Shown piece by piece: positions 47,685-59,660 of a stretch of 64,000 bases of DNA (position 1 is its first letter; every line of letters begins with the position of its first letter). The stretch lies in contig OX030956.1 of assembly GCA_943735955.1 (NCBI GenBank), forward strand, positions 5,911,876 through 5,975,875, given 5' to 3'. The stretch comes from Piscicola geometra. Taxonomy: Eukaryota; Annelida; Clitellata; Hirudinida; Piscicolidae. The position numbers and the translations under genes were made by a program. The notes under the pieces were generated by a model, which saw only the letters and a program-made list of their open reading frames with translations, was not told where the DNA came from and made no database searches.

Positions 47685-50600
47685 CATTTTTTTGAAATGT
47701 GCATTTTCTAAAATAATTATTCGTTTGATAATTTTAACATTAAGTATGGTACCAATTTAAGTTTCAAACCAATTTTTTCTTTTTTTATATGTCAAACCAA
47801 GCTGTATGAAACAGTGCGTCCAAGAATGCAAGGTAATCTTAATAGTATGTCATCACTACTTTCAATGCCGTAATAAGTTTCTAGCATTTTCTTCAAAAAG
47901 CCAAGTCAGAAAAGGAATCAAGATTACTCAAAAGAAATAAATGTCAAATTAAAATGGCACTCAGGCCAATATTTTCACTTGCTTGCTATGTTAAAGAGTC
48001 TCATCATTTTAGTCTCTGAAGTCATCACAAACGATTGGTAAATTTGGTTTTGTTTTTTCAAATACAACTTTTGTTTTCACTTCAATGCTCATTTAACAGA
48101 GTCCAATTTTCCTTTTTTCTAATACATAAATTTAATTTTTTAATCTTGGTAGAGACTTCTTTTTATATATATTTTGGATATTATAGACTTTTCATATTTA
48201 TAGATGCTAATCACAGTTAGATTTGTGGTTTGATTACCTTTCTCAACTAGTTTATGTTGGTAGTCACAGCCATTTATCCAATGTTAGGCTGACTTCATAG
48301 AAGTTATCAGTTTCAACAAAACTTTTCTTTTGATCTATTTAAAGTTAGTTGATGTATATAATTCTTTTAAGTTATTTCTTAATTTAAAATTCAATCAAAT
48401 ACTTTTGATATAAAAAATTTAAAAGATATACTTTTACTATCGTATACAAGCATGGTAGAATCATCATCCAATTGAAATCGACTTCAAATTACGTGTCCAA
48501 AGTCAGTGTGCCTTCGTGCCACCCAGCATCTCTTTGACTCTCACTTGCCTGCATCAGTCTACTCAATCTCATCTGTTTGCTATTTGTCACTCTCTTGTGT
48601 GTCGATATGTGCCAGTGACAGAAACTGTCACGATGGGAACATTTAATGGAATAAAAAAGATTTAATTTGGAATACAACTAGCGTAATGTCTCAATACTTC
48701 AATATTCATTAACTTGTTAATTAATATTTTGTAAACATTTAAGTTTAATTTTTAGAACTACATTGTCTTGAACAAAAGTAAATATGTAAATACCATTAAT
48801 ATTTATTATCATTACAACTTTTTACTGTGAAATAGATGATTTAAGGAGCGTATCAAAGGCATGGAAAATTAATATTTTTATAAATGGTTATGTATCGGAA
48901 TATTTTTTCGCGCTGGACATTCCAAATTTCATACCATTCAAAGTGTAGCAGAATCGATTATATATTTTTAAACCTTTAAAATGTATAGTTAAACATATTT
49001 AGCGGTATTTTCAATTCACTATAGACTTCATTAGTCGTGTGTTGTTAACGCCGCGAGGTCTATGATATTGATTGATAGTTTTGAGTTAAGTTACTAGAAA
49101 AATGATATTTTGACAAAATGATATTTTCTATTACTACTTGCTATTTGGAATGATTGGATGTTGAATAAACCAACAGTTTTGATGTATAATTCATTTTAAT
49201 TAATTATTTATACGCTATAATAAGTTTTTAAACGGTATGTAGTAGGGGAGACCGGGGCAAGATGACCTGGTTAACGATTTATGTTGTTTTGTTATTTTAT
49301 TTTCAAACTTAACTAACTTTTTTTTCATGAACAATTATAGCATTCATTTGTTGTAATAAATATACCAAAATTTACTTTTAAAAATAAATATAACTAAGGA
49401 ATAATTTCATTTATCTACAACCCTACTAAGTTTTTATCTTGCCCTAGTACCGAATATTTTACATGGTTAAACAAATCATTACAATGTTCTTACATTTTGA
49501 AAATATCAAATAAAATATAATAAATTGTAATATCATGACAATAGGATGAAATCTAGACATCTGTAATTATCTATATTTACAGCATTAATTTTTTGCGGTA
49601 ATTTCTTAATTTATAATAATTTAATAATTAAGCAGCACAAAAGCTCCAGTATCATAATCATATTTATTTTTGCAAATTCTGAAAAACGAGTCAAGATGAC
49701 AAGCATGCCATCTTGCCCTAAACTGATTAGTTACCCATTTTCGTTTTTATTGCCAATCATGAAGTCAACTAATTGACAACTATTTATGTTAATAAGTAGT
49801 ATTATAAAGAAACTACTAATAAATATTTGTTTCAAACTAAATATGTTACTTATTTCTGCAGCAGAGCTTAATTAAACGTGAATACAAGTTACAACGTTAC
49901 CGCGGAAAACAATCACCACTAAAACAAAAATATTAATTTCAGCGTTTGTATACTATTATTTAGCGTAAGGGAGATAGGAGAGCCAGTAGTGTCTGTTTCA
50001 TGCTCTAAAATAGGAAAAAACTGAAAATAAAAGACCTACTTAGTTGAAATGGTCAAATTAGATAAAACAGTCATGACGGAAGCTGACAAGAAGTCAGAAA
50101 GAATGATAATTAAATCCGCTTGCTTGATCCGTTGCAGAAAGTTCCCAGTTAAGTTTGGGTTCAAGACGAACGCTTTCAGTGATACTTTTAGCGTGCCTTT
50201 GAATCATTTTCAGCCCCCCTTAAGATCTCTTGGACTGCAGGGAAGAATAATTAACTATTATTAATAACAAATATTTTTTCGACTGCTGTTCTTTCAAGGG
50301 TGCTTGCAATTAATAAGATGAAAGGCAACAATAAAAGCGAAACCAGCCACAAAAAGAACTGTTTCGGTCTTAGCAAGAGCCTCTGGCACCTCTGGGCGCT
50401 CTATTAACCAGTGTTATTTTTTTCGTTTAATAAAATAATTATAGTTTTTATTTCAATTTCGTTTTGAAATTAATTATAGTTTTTATTTTCGTTTTCGTTT
50501 TGAAAATAATTAAAGCTTTTATTTTCGTTTTCGTTTTGAAAATAATTAAAGTTTTTCTTTTCGTTTTCGTTTTGAAAATAATTATAGTTTTTATTTTCGT

Positions 50601-51639
50601 TTCAGTATTTAAAATAACTATAGTTTTTATTTTTATTTTAGTTTTGAAAATATATTAATTTACAACTTTAAACACTATTTTTTATATCTAAAAAAAGTAA
50701 TTGATCAGAAAATGAAACGGTAAAATAGAACTGTATATTAACAACAAATGAGTTTAAAAACTAACAGTCAATTGAAATATTATAAGAATTGATTACGTAA
50801 ACTATTGATTAATAACAAATTTGAAGTATAACAACAAATCTATGATTAAAATAAGTGATAATTTAATTCACAAAACAAAGCGGTAATAAAATAACGTTTA
50901 ATAAATAGCGCTATTTTTATAAAGCTCAAAGATCATGTTTATAACAAAGACATATATTTTTTATAAAAGTTATTCATTTGCATATTATGGCATATCAAAA
51001 AATTTATTTCATTTTCGTTTTGGAAATAATTATAGTTTTTATTTTCGTTTTCGTTTGGAAAATAAATTTAGTTTTTATTTTCGATTTCGTGGAGCGATTA
51101 TTCAGAATTGTCGTTTTCGTTACGAAAATAACACCGCTATTAACACAAGCACCTGAAGTAGTTATAAAGATTATGATTATGCTTTTGTGGTAATGATAAT
51201 CATGTGGGAGTAGGAATGATGGTACTGTGGTAAGGGTGATGGTGTTGTGGTGAAGATGCCTTATTGGTTATGATGGTGATGTTGAAACGATGATTATAAA
51301 TGATAATATGGATGAAGTTGGAAGTCAGATGTGGTTAAATTAATTATTAAAGTTATTTTTCAAAGTTTATATATATATTCTACAGATGATTTAAAACCGG
51401 TTTTATTAAAAAAAAGTATTTTAAAAGTGCTTTCTATATTTAAAAAAGAGTTTTGTAAAGATATAATCATGACAGGCAGGATAAAAAGTATAAAATTCAT
51501 TATTTCAAATGAGTATTTAACACATTTAATAAATTTTTCAACAACTTGAAATTTAAGGAACTTATATTTTGAGTCTTCAAATGTAGGAAGTTACTGCTAG
51601 TCTATGCTTATAATTAAAATTAGTTATCGTTCATCTGCA
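47685..51639. other. No recognised gene
   Basis: Mostly AT-rich. A tract of 36-bp repeats is listed separately. GATGGTGAT/TGTGGT runs occur at 51160-51320. Confidence 0.45.
50430..50655 (+). repeat. 36-bp tandem repeat, with outlying copies at 51005-51125
   Basis: About six units of AATAATTATAGTTTTTATTT followed by TCGTTTTCGTTTTGAA. Two diverged units recur 350 bp downstream. The 12-residue periodic hydrophobic frame over it is a by-product of the 36-bp period. Confidence 0.85.
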
Positions 51640-52645
51640 ATGGCTAACGTTGTAGTGGTAACTCTATCGGTTTCCATCGGTTTATTCTTCATTCTTATCG
51701 GCACAATTAAACTTTCACCAGTAGTAAACACAGATGTCTACAAAGAAATGGTATATTTAACATATTTTTTGCAAAAAGTTGTTTTAAATTAATTTATCGA
51801 AATACTTTATTTATCAATTATATTTTTTTAAACAGAGGAAACATTTTATTCGGTACACAAAAGTGTTTCCATTAGTTTCATTGACTGGCTGGAAACCCAG
51901 TCCGCACATGCTGAGGAGGGTTGTTGGCGTTGCAGATGTAATGGGTGGCTTGGTGCTAGCAGTCGTTCCAGGTTTGTATTTTAAAGAATTTATACGGTAA
52001 AAATGTTTTGTAAGCCCATTATATATTAGTCATTAAACTCCTCCCACTTTGTAAACTTTATAATTATTCTTTTACAAAATGCGGTTATTATTATCCTTCT
52101 AACGTTTTTTTATAATAATTCTTTTTAAGAAATAATTATTATACAAAATGCGATTATTACTTTTGCTTCTAAAAGATGCATTAACTAGATTATTTAGATG
52201 TCAATCAATTAAAGTAGGAGGAGTTTAATGAATATGAATATATTAAGGGCTTACACAACATTTTGACCAATTTATACATCCAATTAATTATATTTGCAAT
52301 AGTTTTATCAAACTTGCATGGCATTTACTACTTCCAGGTGCATTGAAGCAAGTTGCAAACGTCGTGTTGCTGTTATCATGCATGTTTGTGACATACAGTC
52401 ATGTCGCTCTGCACGACCCCATAGAGAAGATGACATCTTCGATCATATTCGGCCTTCTGCTCATCTGCAGGTTCATTGTTCGCATACAAGTCAATTCAAG
52501 AGAAGCCAAGCAGGTGGAAGAGGCTAGCAAAAAGACCATGTATGATGCTGCCAAACTAAATGATGGTGCTAATGGTAATCTTACAGAGAACCATCACCAC
52601 AAAGGTTGCTCGGCTAAAAATGCTGAAGTTAAAAAAGTTAAATGA
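51640..52645 (+). CDS. TMEM35A: TMEM35A / NACHO homolog, nicotinic receptor chaperone
   Basis: Three exons join in phase to 184 residues: 51640-51750, 51836-51971 and 52338-52645 (TGA). The start MANVVVVTLSVSIGLFF aligns with the family start, so I prefer ATG 51640 to the in-frame upstream ATG at 51604. Family features: SIGLFFILIGTIKLSP (TM1 and the conserved GTIKL), VGVADVMGGLVLAVVPGALK, KQVANVVLLLSCMFVTYSH, and HDPIEKMTSSIIFGLLLICR with a following Arg. Four hydrophobic segments fit the four-helix DoxX-like fold. The tail is polar and Lys-rich (AEVKKVK), compatible with endoplasmic reticulum residence. In mammals NACHO promotes assembly of alpha7 and other nicotinic acetylcholine receptors; the same role here is inferred. 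Intron 2 is mostly a MITE. Confidence 0.9.
51996..52268. mobile_element. MITE with 9-bp target duplication in TMEM35A intron 2
   Basis: Inverted ends GGTAAAAATGTTTTGTAAGC and GGTCAAAATGTTGTGTAAGC (complemented) extend with substitutions through CATTAAACTCCTCC. They are flanked by a perfect duplication AATTTATAC (51987-51995 and 52269-52277). A 9-bp duplication with GG-starting ends suits a Mutator-like (MULE) non-autonomous element. A direct repeat ACAAAATGCG occurs inside at about 52073 and 52143. Confidence 0.85.
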
Positions 52646-53333
52646 CAATTTATACTTCTAACTTAATTTTTATGTTGTACTTTCATAGTTTTATATATAT
52701 ATATATATTTCGCTCAATTTTTCAATCCGCCCCGTTTGTCAATGCTCATGTGGAAACTATTTTCAGCAATTTGCCCTGAACTAGAATTGGCGGAGTCACA
52801 TTGATAATGAAGTTATATCGAAACCAAGGCTTCATCTTCCTTTAAAAGTCCTCAAGTCTTGACTTTTTTAAGCCTCACAAAATTCAGAAAATCCGATCCC
52901 ATCACCCTACATACCTGCCCCCAGACTCTGATACAGAAAGTAACCAAACATCTGTTTCTAGCCTTTCCCATGTCCACATGCACCCTCTTATCCAATTCGT
53001 TTTGACGTCTGCAACACTTTTTTTATTCAACGTGGAATCTCAGCGTTTCTACACCCGGGCAATAATCTGAGAAGAGTTAGAAACCACGAAAGACACTGTA
53101 GTGATGTAGGGATTTCCAATGGGTGTTACCTAGGATATGATCTATTTCTCTTTTGGTGTTGTACCCTCGTTGGAGTACCAAGAAGAGCACTGGGTATCTT
53201 TTAATTAGTGTCACGAACCTGTTATGCGTAGATGGTTACTTCTGTTGAGTTCAAGCAATCGTTTAGTGTTTCCATTTTTCAGTCCTCTGCCAGAGCATGA
53301 CATAGTTACCACCCTTTGGAAATTCCTACAACA
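52646..53333. other. TMEM35A downstream region and probable decayed LINE 3' sequence
   Basis: A (TA)n run lies at 52690-52710. From about 53050 the minus strand may continue the LINE fragment whose reverse transcriptase starts at 53627, but no intact frame remains. Confidence 0.4.
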
Positions 53334-53619
53334 CTAAAGTAAAACTGGAGGTGTGATGTGTGTATGACTATTGTGGACTACAAGTTCGAATGATTTTTCA
53401 AAGTTAAGTGAAAGATTACTGAGCTTGGCCCCTTTAGAAAGGGAGTCAAGCTCTAATTGGATGGTATGAGTGTTAGATGATGGAATAATGAGATAGGTGT
53501 CATCAGCAAATTTTAATATTTCATTAGAGAGATGATATGGTTGAAGCGAAGAGGCGTTGATTATAAAGATAGATGGACCAAGAACTGAACCTTGGACCAC
53601 CCTAGAGTTGATGGCAAAG

Positions 53620-54926
53620 AATTGCATTGGACTCGTCGCAACATGAACTCATCGCAAGATTTTTTTTGTTTAAATTTTGTGAATAAATATGATTATAAAA
53701 CTTATTAATAGTGAAATTAAAAATTTACTCGTCGAAACAGGCTAAATTTAGCCTAACGTACGAAACAGGCTAAATGTAGGCTAAAAAAAATTTTTATTTA
53801 AATTTTGTGAATAAATATGATTATAAAAACTTATTAATAGTGAAATTAAAAATTTAAATAAAAGTAATTCTTACCTAAATAAACCTACAAGAAAAGATCA
53901 GGATTGGGGCGAGCACATCCTCGAGCAAACTTGGTGCAGTTGCCTCGAGGTCAGATTACGATCTGCATACCTCTTCCAGGCTCTAAACAGTTTTCCTTGC
54001 CAAGTCCTTGTTTTTTTGCTCTGACGCCTTTTAAGCTTATTGTCCATAACAAGCCTACACTGGGATTTCAAAAGCCGCGCCTCTCCATAAAGAAGGGCTA
54101 CCAGTCTATAAAAAGGAAGACTCATTTGCCTGGCTATCCTGTTGAGGCGGTTGTGCCAACCCTCAACGTCATTATTTGTTCGAACTGATCGGCCAAACAC
54201 CGACCAGTTCTCAATCTTGAACACACTACCTTCCTTCCAGGTAGTGCGAAAATAGTGAAAGAACTCAGACAATCTTGCATTGGAGTTTCTCTCAACTATT
54301 TGATCAAATAAAGACGGGATCTCCCCCTCTGGGATCAACGGAAGGGATAACGTCAGCCGAACGAGATTGTATACCCTATGATTACTTCCATAAGTCGTGC
54401 TCAACCACAAATCCTTGATCTTTCGCCAAAGGGCCTGCCCAAAGTGGAAATAACACCCTTTAATTTTTAGATTAGGGAAAACCTCTCTGATTGCCTTCCA
54501 GAGGCCGACCTCAAAGTCCGAAACAAATGTTGCAAGTTGAAGAGCGGGTCGGAGCAGTTGGCACACCTTCTGTAGCACCTTTGAAATAACAATTTGAGCC
54601 TTAACCACAATAACTCGATAAGTTAGTTATGAATAAGCTTTCTTATTTACAACTTTATAATCTTTTGATGTTCTTCTTGTCATCAAGACGTATACAAGTG
54701 GCGCCTGTTTGACTGAGTCATCAAACCCGAAATGGTTTGAAAAAAAAAACTTTTTGCGACGAGTTTTTAGCCTACATTAAGCCTGTTTCGTACGTTAAGC
54801 TACATTTAGCCTGTTTCGACGAGTAAATTTTTAATTTCACTATTAATAAGTTTTTATAATCATATTTGTTCACAAAATTTCATAAAATATATTTTTATAA
54901 AAATTGCGACGAGTCCAATGCATACC
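53620..54926 (-). mobile_element. MULE-type DNA transposon inserted in LINE copy A
   Basis: Long terminal inverted repeats (about 53622-53793 and 54752-54924) share TGCATTGGACTCGTCGCAA at the ends and an internal GAAACAGGCTAAATGTAG motif. Part of the left repeat is duplicated in tandem (53674-53730 and 53797-53853). Flanks are 8-9 bp near-identical (53611-53619, 54927-54935). It carries a truncated transposase on the minus strand. Confidence 0.8.
53898..54608 (-). pseudogene. Truncated MULE transposase
   Basis: A 236-codon frame matches the C-terminal half of Mutator-like transposases: TFVSDFEVGLWKAIREVFP (second catalytic Asp), IKGCYFHFGQALWRKIKDLW (C/H motif) and RTNNDVEGWHNRLN (catalytic Glu in the TNN-x-VEGWH block), then a basic tail. 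The FLYWCH/WRKY-like DNA-binding domain and the first catalytic Asp region are missing, so the element is an internally deleted copy that could move only in trans. Confidence 0.85.
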
Positions 54927-55459
54927 ATGGCAAGGATACTCGAAAGTTTATTTAAATAAATGGTGGAATGTGATCCAAGGTGTTTGGTGGTGGTGTGTGA
55001 GATGTATGTTTGTGTGATATAGAGGTTGTTGTTCTTGTTGGTACCGTACACTCGGTCAAAATTGTGTCCTTGGTGAGTGGGGCCGTAGAAGATAGATTGG
55101 AGGCCAGTGTGAAGAATTTTTTGATGTGAAAGTTGGTTGAAGTCACCACCTATGATAAGCTTAGAATCTTTCCAATCTTGCAGACGTTTTAGAACAGTGT
55201 TAAAAGCCTCCGATTGATTAGTTGTAGCATAACTGAGGCTTAATCGTTGAAGCTCCCATGAGCCTAGATGGTGTATATTGGAGTGAACAGAACTTGTGAA
55301 GTAGTCCGAAAAAGGCTTTCTCCATGTTGAAATCATGGCGATGAGTTGGTTCTTACTTTCCTACCCATGGAACTACCGAAATCCAGCACGGTTACACAGC
55401 GATTACCGGCTATTCTCTTGATTTCGATATTCACCAATTTCTCCAACAAGTGACTTACT

Positions 55460-55594
55460 GCACGTGCAGCGGCATGATAAACTCACTGAGTCTCTCTGCC
55501 ACGGCACATTTAGGATGCCTCAGACTGGCAGCACCTTTGCAAAATCGCCTCTTTCAATGCTGCATATGGCGAAGACCCTGGTACGTCGGTTACA
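55460..55594 (-). pseudogene. Possible gypsy-like gag fragment beside the second MULE
   Basis: Minus-strand frame VTDVPGSSPYAALKEAIL followed by QRCCQSE resembles the PY-x-x-LK motif of Ty3/gypsy gag. It ends at the MULE boundary and would follow the gag N-terminal fragment at 60391-60140 if the intervening insertions were removed. Stops follow soon after. The match is short, so this is tentative. Confidence 0.35.
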
Positions 55595-56193
55595 TGCCAT
55601 TTAAACACACGACAGATAATCACGCGATACTTAATCACAGACACTTAATCACACGTCAGATAAACACAGAGACAGATAATCACACGACAGATAATCACTG
55701 CGACAGATTAACACAAGAATTTTAAACACACGACATATAATCACAACAAAATATAACGTTTAAAACTTGATAAATAATTGTTTTGTAATAGATCATTACA
55801 GGTTTTTGTTTTGAAATAGTGTTTTATTCCGATTACTGTATGATTATTTAGTGTTTTATTTGTATAACATTTTTATTACAAAAGGGCCTATCGCGATCGT
55901 GTTAAAACAATTAAATTAACTAAAAGATTAACGAAAATTCTTTAATAATATCTAATGATTCACAACAAAAAAGCATAAAGTAATAAAAACAACAAATACC
56001 ACAATGTAAGAATGAGGATACTAGCCATAACATGTTATTTCGAGTTACTTAATATATAAAAATCTAATCGATAACTTTTGAAAGGGAAACAAAAACTTTC
56101 GTTCAAAAACGTCGAAAGTTCCATTTTAATTATTCAAGTAATACTAATTCGAATAAAGAAAGCACCAAAAATATAATGTACCATACTTTTCAT

Positions 56194-57624
56194 CTATTGG
56201 TGAGTCAGATGAGCTATTGATCGCAAAAACTGCAGAACGTTTGCAGCTAAATAAAGATAAACTGCACGTCCTACACGGTCCTTCAAATCACGATACTTCT
56301 TCCTTGGCGATTGATTGACTCCGGATATTCCCTGTAGAAAACTCGCCTTCTGCTTCTGGATATCCTTCGAGATGCCATCCAAGAATGTCCAGAGAGTAGG
56401 ATGATGACACTGTAACAATGACTGGAGACCGTAGTGCCATCCCTCTACTGAGTTTGTTGTTCGGGCAATACCGTCAGCTGCAGCTTGATGTTGATTCCAG
56501 CGTTGGATAGAGAATAAACTTGGTCCCTAATTGACGCGTCTTCCAGCCCGTCTTCGTCCTCGGATGTTAGTGTGTTCGAAATATGACAGAAGCTCAGGCA
56601 TTCGCTCGTGTACTTCACCAATGTCATCTGAAAGTAGTTCAAAAGCATCAATGACGTCATCTTCAGGAACGAGGGCTAATGCAGGTAAACATCGGACTGC
56701 TCCACGAACAACGGTGTCAGTTTCATAGGCCTGCTTGATCCCAACTTTATTTACCTTCCTTAGTACGCTTTGACAGAGATGAAAATAACAACCAGAGATG
56801 ACTACATTGGGATATGCTGCCTGAAATGCTGACATCGCCGTCGTCTCGAAGTCGTGTAGAATTCGTTCTGGATTGGCCGCTGGAATGAGTATTTTCAGTT
56901 ATTGCAGGATGATGTCGTACGTCGGTCGATCTCTATTCCGAACCAGACAATAGACTGCAACTGGATTGTTACCAGGGACGAGTTCGAAATGGATTGTGTA
57001 CAGCTGGAAAAAGATGAAAGGAACAACCTTGAACGTTCCATCTGCTAGCCATAACTTTGCTCGTGTTAGTCCATCAAGCAAATCATTGCTTCCAAAGATG
57101 AGCACTCGGTTCCCATCTCTTCCAGAATCGTACAGGATCATATCCGCAAACCGTTGTGGAACGTCGAAATTTGTGTCAGATGGAGGAGGAGGCAAAACAG
57201 CTCCGTCGTCGTTGTCTGCCAGTGCAGCTTTTCTGTGGCGTTGAAGACTTCGAGCGAGGGTTGCTCGTTTCGGTAACGCCTGCAGAACATGATTGTCCAG
57301 TTTACGAGAAACTATTCCTACAACTGCAGCCGGTGTTGCAGATGTTTCTTCCATCTTTTCCTTCATTTGACCGACAGCAAGACGAGCGAGTGATGTCGAG
57401 ATGTTGCCTTGATGAGTATGTTCTTGATCTTTGTTGCTGACGATTCGACCTCCTAATGTCTTCAAATGAGCATTACACTTGTAACTCTGATACATTTTAC
57501 AACGCCAATAAATTTCTCCATTCTTATTCTCACGCACTTTAACATACTCAATACTTCTGTATATTACTGTTGGACGTCCCTTTGTGGAAACACCAAAAGT
57601 AGCAGAATCTGGTTCTGTCGCCAT
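56194..57624 (-). pseudogene. MULE transposase with FLYWCH zinc finger, two nonsense codons
   Basis: One reading frame runs from ATG 57624 to the stop at 56194, broken only by in-frame TAA (56899-56901) and TAG (56527-56529). N-terminal FLYWCH-type finger: YWRCKMYQSYKCNAHLKTLG then DQEHTHQGN. Catalytic core: AKLWLADGTFKVVP (first Asp), HDFETTAMSAFQAAYP (second Asp), VVISGCYFHLCQSVLRKV, and ARTTNSVEGWHYGLQS (Glu). With no frameshift and about 476 codons, it looks recently inactivated. The host genes use standard stops, so recoding is not suggested. Confidence 0.9.
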
Positions 57625-57659
57625 ATCGTAATAAATAATTTATTTTTTATGTCATAAAT

Positions 57660-59190
57660 TGTAATACTTGTAAATAAATTAAATTTTTTATATAATTCTA
57701 TTCAGAAACGTTACTTTATTCAGTTTATAGTAATTTTTATAAGAATCAAAGACGCGAATAATAAGATAATCAGACGATAATCTCACAGAACATGAAAATT
57801 AAGCGAAATGAGTAAAAGGAAAGCCATTACTTTATTAGACTTTTTATTTCTTTATTTCGTTTAAATGTAAGGGTTGTTTTTGGGATATACTTTATTGTTA
57901 TATGGGTTAATCCAGATTTGACTACAGACTTTGTGTCTTTCTATATTTAGGTTTTCAATTTCAAAAAAACTTTCTTTATGTATACTCATGTATGTATTCT
58001 AGAGTATAAAAATAATTGTAAACACAATAATTGTATTAATTTTTTTTTATTGAGCAAATAGTTTTTCAGATTATCAGTGAACACTGACAGCCATAAAACC
58101 TCATCTAAAAAACAATGTAAAATTTCTGAATTCAATTTTTGTTTAGTTTTCTTTTTTCCTTTTTTTTTTTCACATAAATGTTACTATATGCTGCGTAAAT
58201 GAGAAATTTAAAATCAACTTTTTAAAATGGCGCCCGTAATGACGGCTATTTAAATCTCCGTAACTTATTATTTTTCACTAAATTAGCTCTTTTTATTTCA
58301 TGAAATGGTTTTTGAAAATAATTTAATTAATATTCAATTACTTTTTAACGTTAAAACTTCAATTATTTTAAAAGAACCCAGTTTTGTAGAAAAATCTATA
58401 TTAATAAGAAATCATAATACTATTAATGTCCCGGACAAACAGTGCTATTTTACTAGTTTAGAAGCTTCATGAAATAAATTATTAGACGATGCTTATCTCA
58501 AAATACTCTTCATTCAACGCATTCTTCAATTAGTATTATAAAAATACTACAAAAACTACTGTAAATTCGTGACACCTAATACTAGTATATTGAGAATCGG
58601 TGAATTTTGTGCTAACGTCAGGGTATGCATGATAGAATATGTTGATATTGTTTTATAAAAAAGAAACATTGAGAACCCGATATTATAAATTTACCTTCCT
58701 ATACCCACAAACTGTATTAATAAAAAAATTAGAAATTTAGTACTCACCTGTTTCTTGATAAACCACAATGATCAGAGGGATGAAAAACGCTAGAATCAAA
58801 AGTGGGAAATTGTGAAAAAGAAAAAAATAGCCGAAAGCTGAAATAAAATAGTGTTTTTTAAAGTTGAGAGAAGCAAAACCACGTCTTTAAATAAGCCTAC
58901 GACTGAATAAATCAAACCGGATAGAACTAACTAATATATAAACTTAAATATTTTATATTAAAGATCTGGTAGCAAATTTAAGACATGCGTTTTTAGTCCA
59001 TTTTTAACTTTTGAATAGCTAGAAAGGATAATATAGTAATATTTATGATAAAAATTTTACATGGATAATATTTTTATATTCATTTTCTTTGAAAAAATGC
59101 ATCCAGTCTTTAATACGATTTTCCATTCTTTTGAAAAACAAATAAGACACGGAAAATCATAAGTATGTAATTGATTCTGGATTAACCCAT
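57660..59190. other. Non-coding 1.5 kb inside the second MULE
   Basis: AT-rich with no frame of note. A short inverted pair (GGTTAATCCAGA near 57905, TCTGGATTAACC near 59173) suggests inner repeat structure. Confidence 0.4.
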
Positions 59191-59486
59191 ATATTAAATA
59201 ATCATAAAGTATTCGGAATAAAACAATACAAAATTAAATACTATTTTTAAAAAAACCTGTAATGATCTATTACAAAACAATTATTTATCAAGTTTTAAAC
59301 GTTATATTTTGCTCTGATTATATGTCGTGTGTTTAAAAATCGTGTGTTAATCTGTCGCTGTGATTATCTGTCCATATGTTCATCTGTCGTGTGATTATCT
59401 GTCTCTGTGTTTATCTGCCGTGTGATTATGTGTCTGTGATTAAGTGTCGCGTGATTATCTGTCGTGTGTTTAAATATCGGCACTCC

Positions 59487-59660
59487 GTGAGATGTATGTT
59501 TGTGTGATGTAGAGGTTGTTGTTCATGTTGGTACCGTACACTCGGTCAAAATGTGTCCTTGGTGAGTGGGGCTGCAGAAGATAGATTGGAGGCCAGTGTG
59601 AAGAATTTTTTTATGTGAAAGTTGGTTGAAGTCACCACCTATGATAAGCCTAGAATCATT
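59487..59660 (-). mobile_element. Second copy (B) of the LINE endonuclease fragment
   Basis: About 174 bp, roughly 95 percent identical by eye to 54996-55168 in copy A: GTGAGATGTATGTTTGTGTG through CACCACCTATGATAAGC. It starts a few bases after the MULE's right end. Small indels break the frame. Confidence 0.8.

Larger units (their letters stand above)
53334..55336 (-). mobile_element. Non-LTR retrotransposon remnant (copy A), split by a MULE
   Basis: Two pieces of one minus-strand LINE. The upstream piece (55336-54935) has an endonuclease-like region: LIIGGDFNQLSHQKILH (GDFN) then FDRVYGTN and LGSHSTIY. The downstream piece (53610-53334) has RT core motifs VVQGSVLGPSIFIINAS and LKFADDTYLIIPSS, with the FADD catalytic motif. 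A MULE (53620-54926) lies between, flanked by ATGGCAAAG and ATGGCAAGG. Deleting it rejoins the same reading frame just before the QGS motif. About 300 residues of linker and RT fingers/palm are missing near 54950, so the LINE was already internally deleted. It is non-functional. Confidence 0.7.
55595..59482 (-). mobile_element. MULE DNA transposon with long, internally repetitive TIRs
   Basis: About 280-bp terminal inverted repeats (55595-55875 and about 59195-59482). The ends are TGCCATTTAAACACACG and GTGCCGATATTTAAACACAC (complemented). The outer 150 bp of each repeat consists of variants of AATCACACGACAGAT in tandem, seven or eight per end. The inner part shares TGTAATAGATCATTACAGGT. It carries a nearly intact transposase on the minus strand. 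I could not find a target duplication, possibly because the flanks were rearranged. Confidence 0.85.

Noticed and set aside
48489..48677. 62-codon minus-strand ORF
   Set aside because: No motif, no splice context and no neighbouring exon.
50464..50658. 64-codon periodic hydrophobic ORF
   Set aside because: A 12-residue period equals the 36-bp DNA repeat; no conservation signal.
51604..51639. In-frame upstream ATG of TMEM35A
   Set aside because: The family begins at the residues encoded from 51640; the 12 extra residues match nothing.
56527..56901. Stop-codon reassignment suggested by TAA and TAG in the MULE frame
   Set aside because: WDTC1, Kv, TMEM35A and ONECUT use standard stops; the LINE at 61866 also has a single stop, consistent with pseudogene decay.
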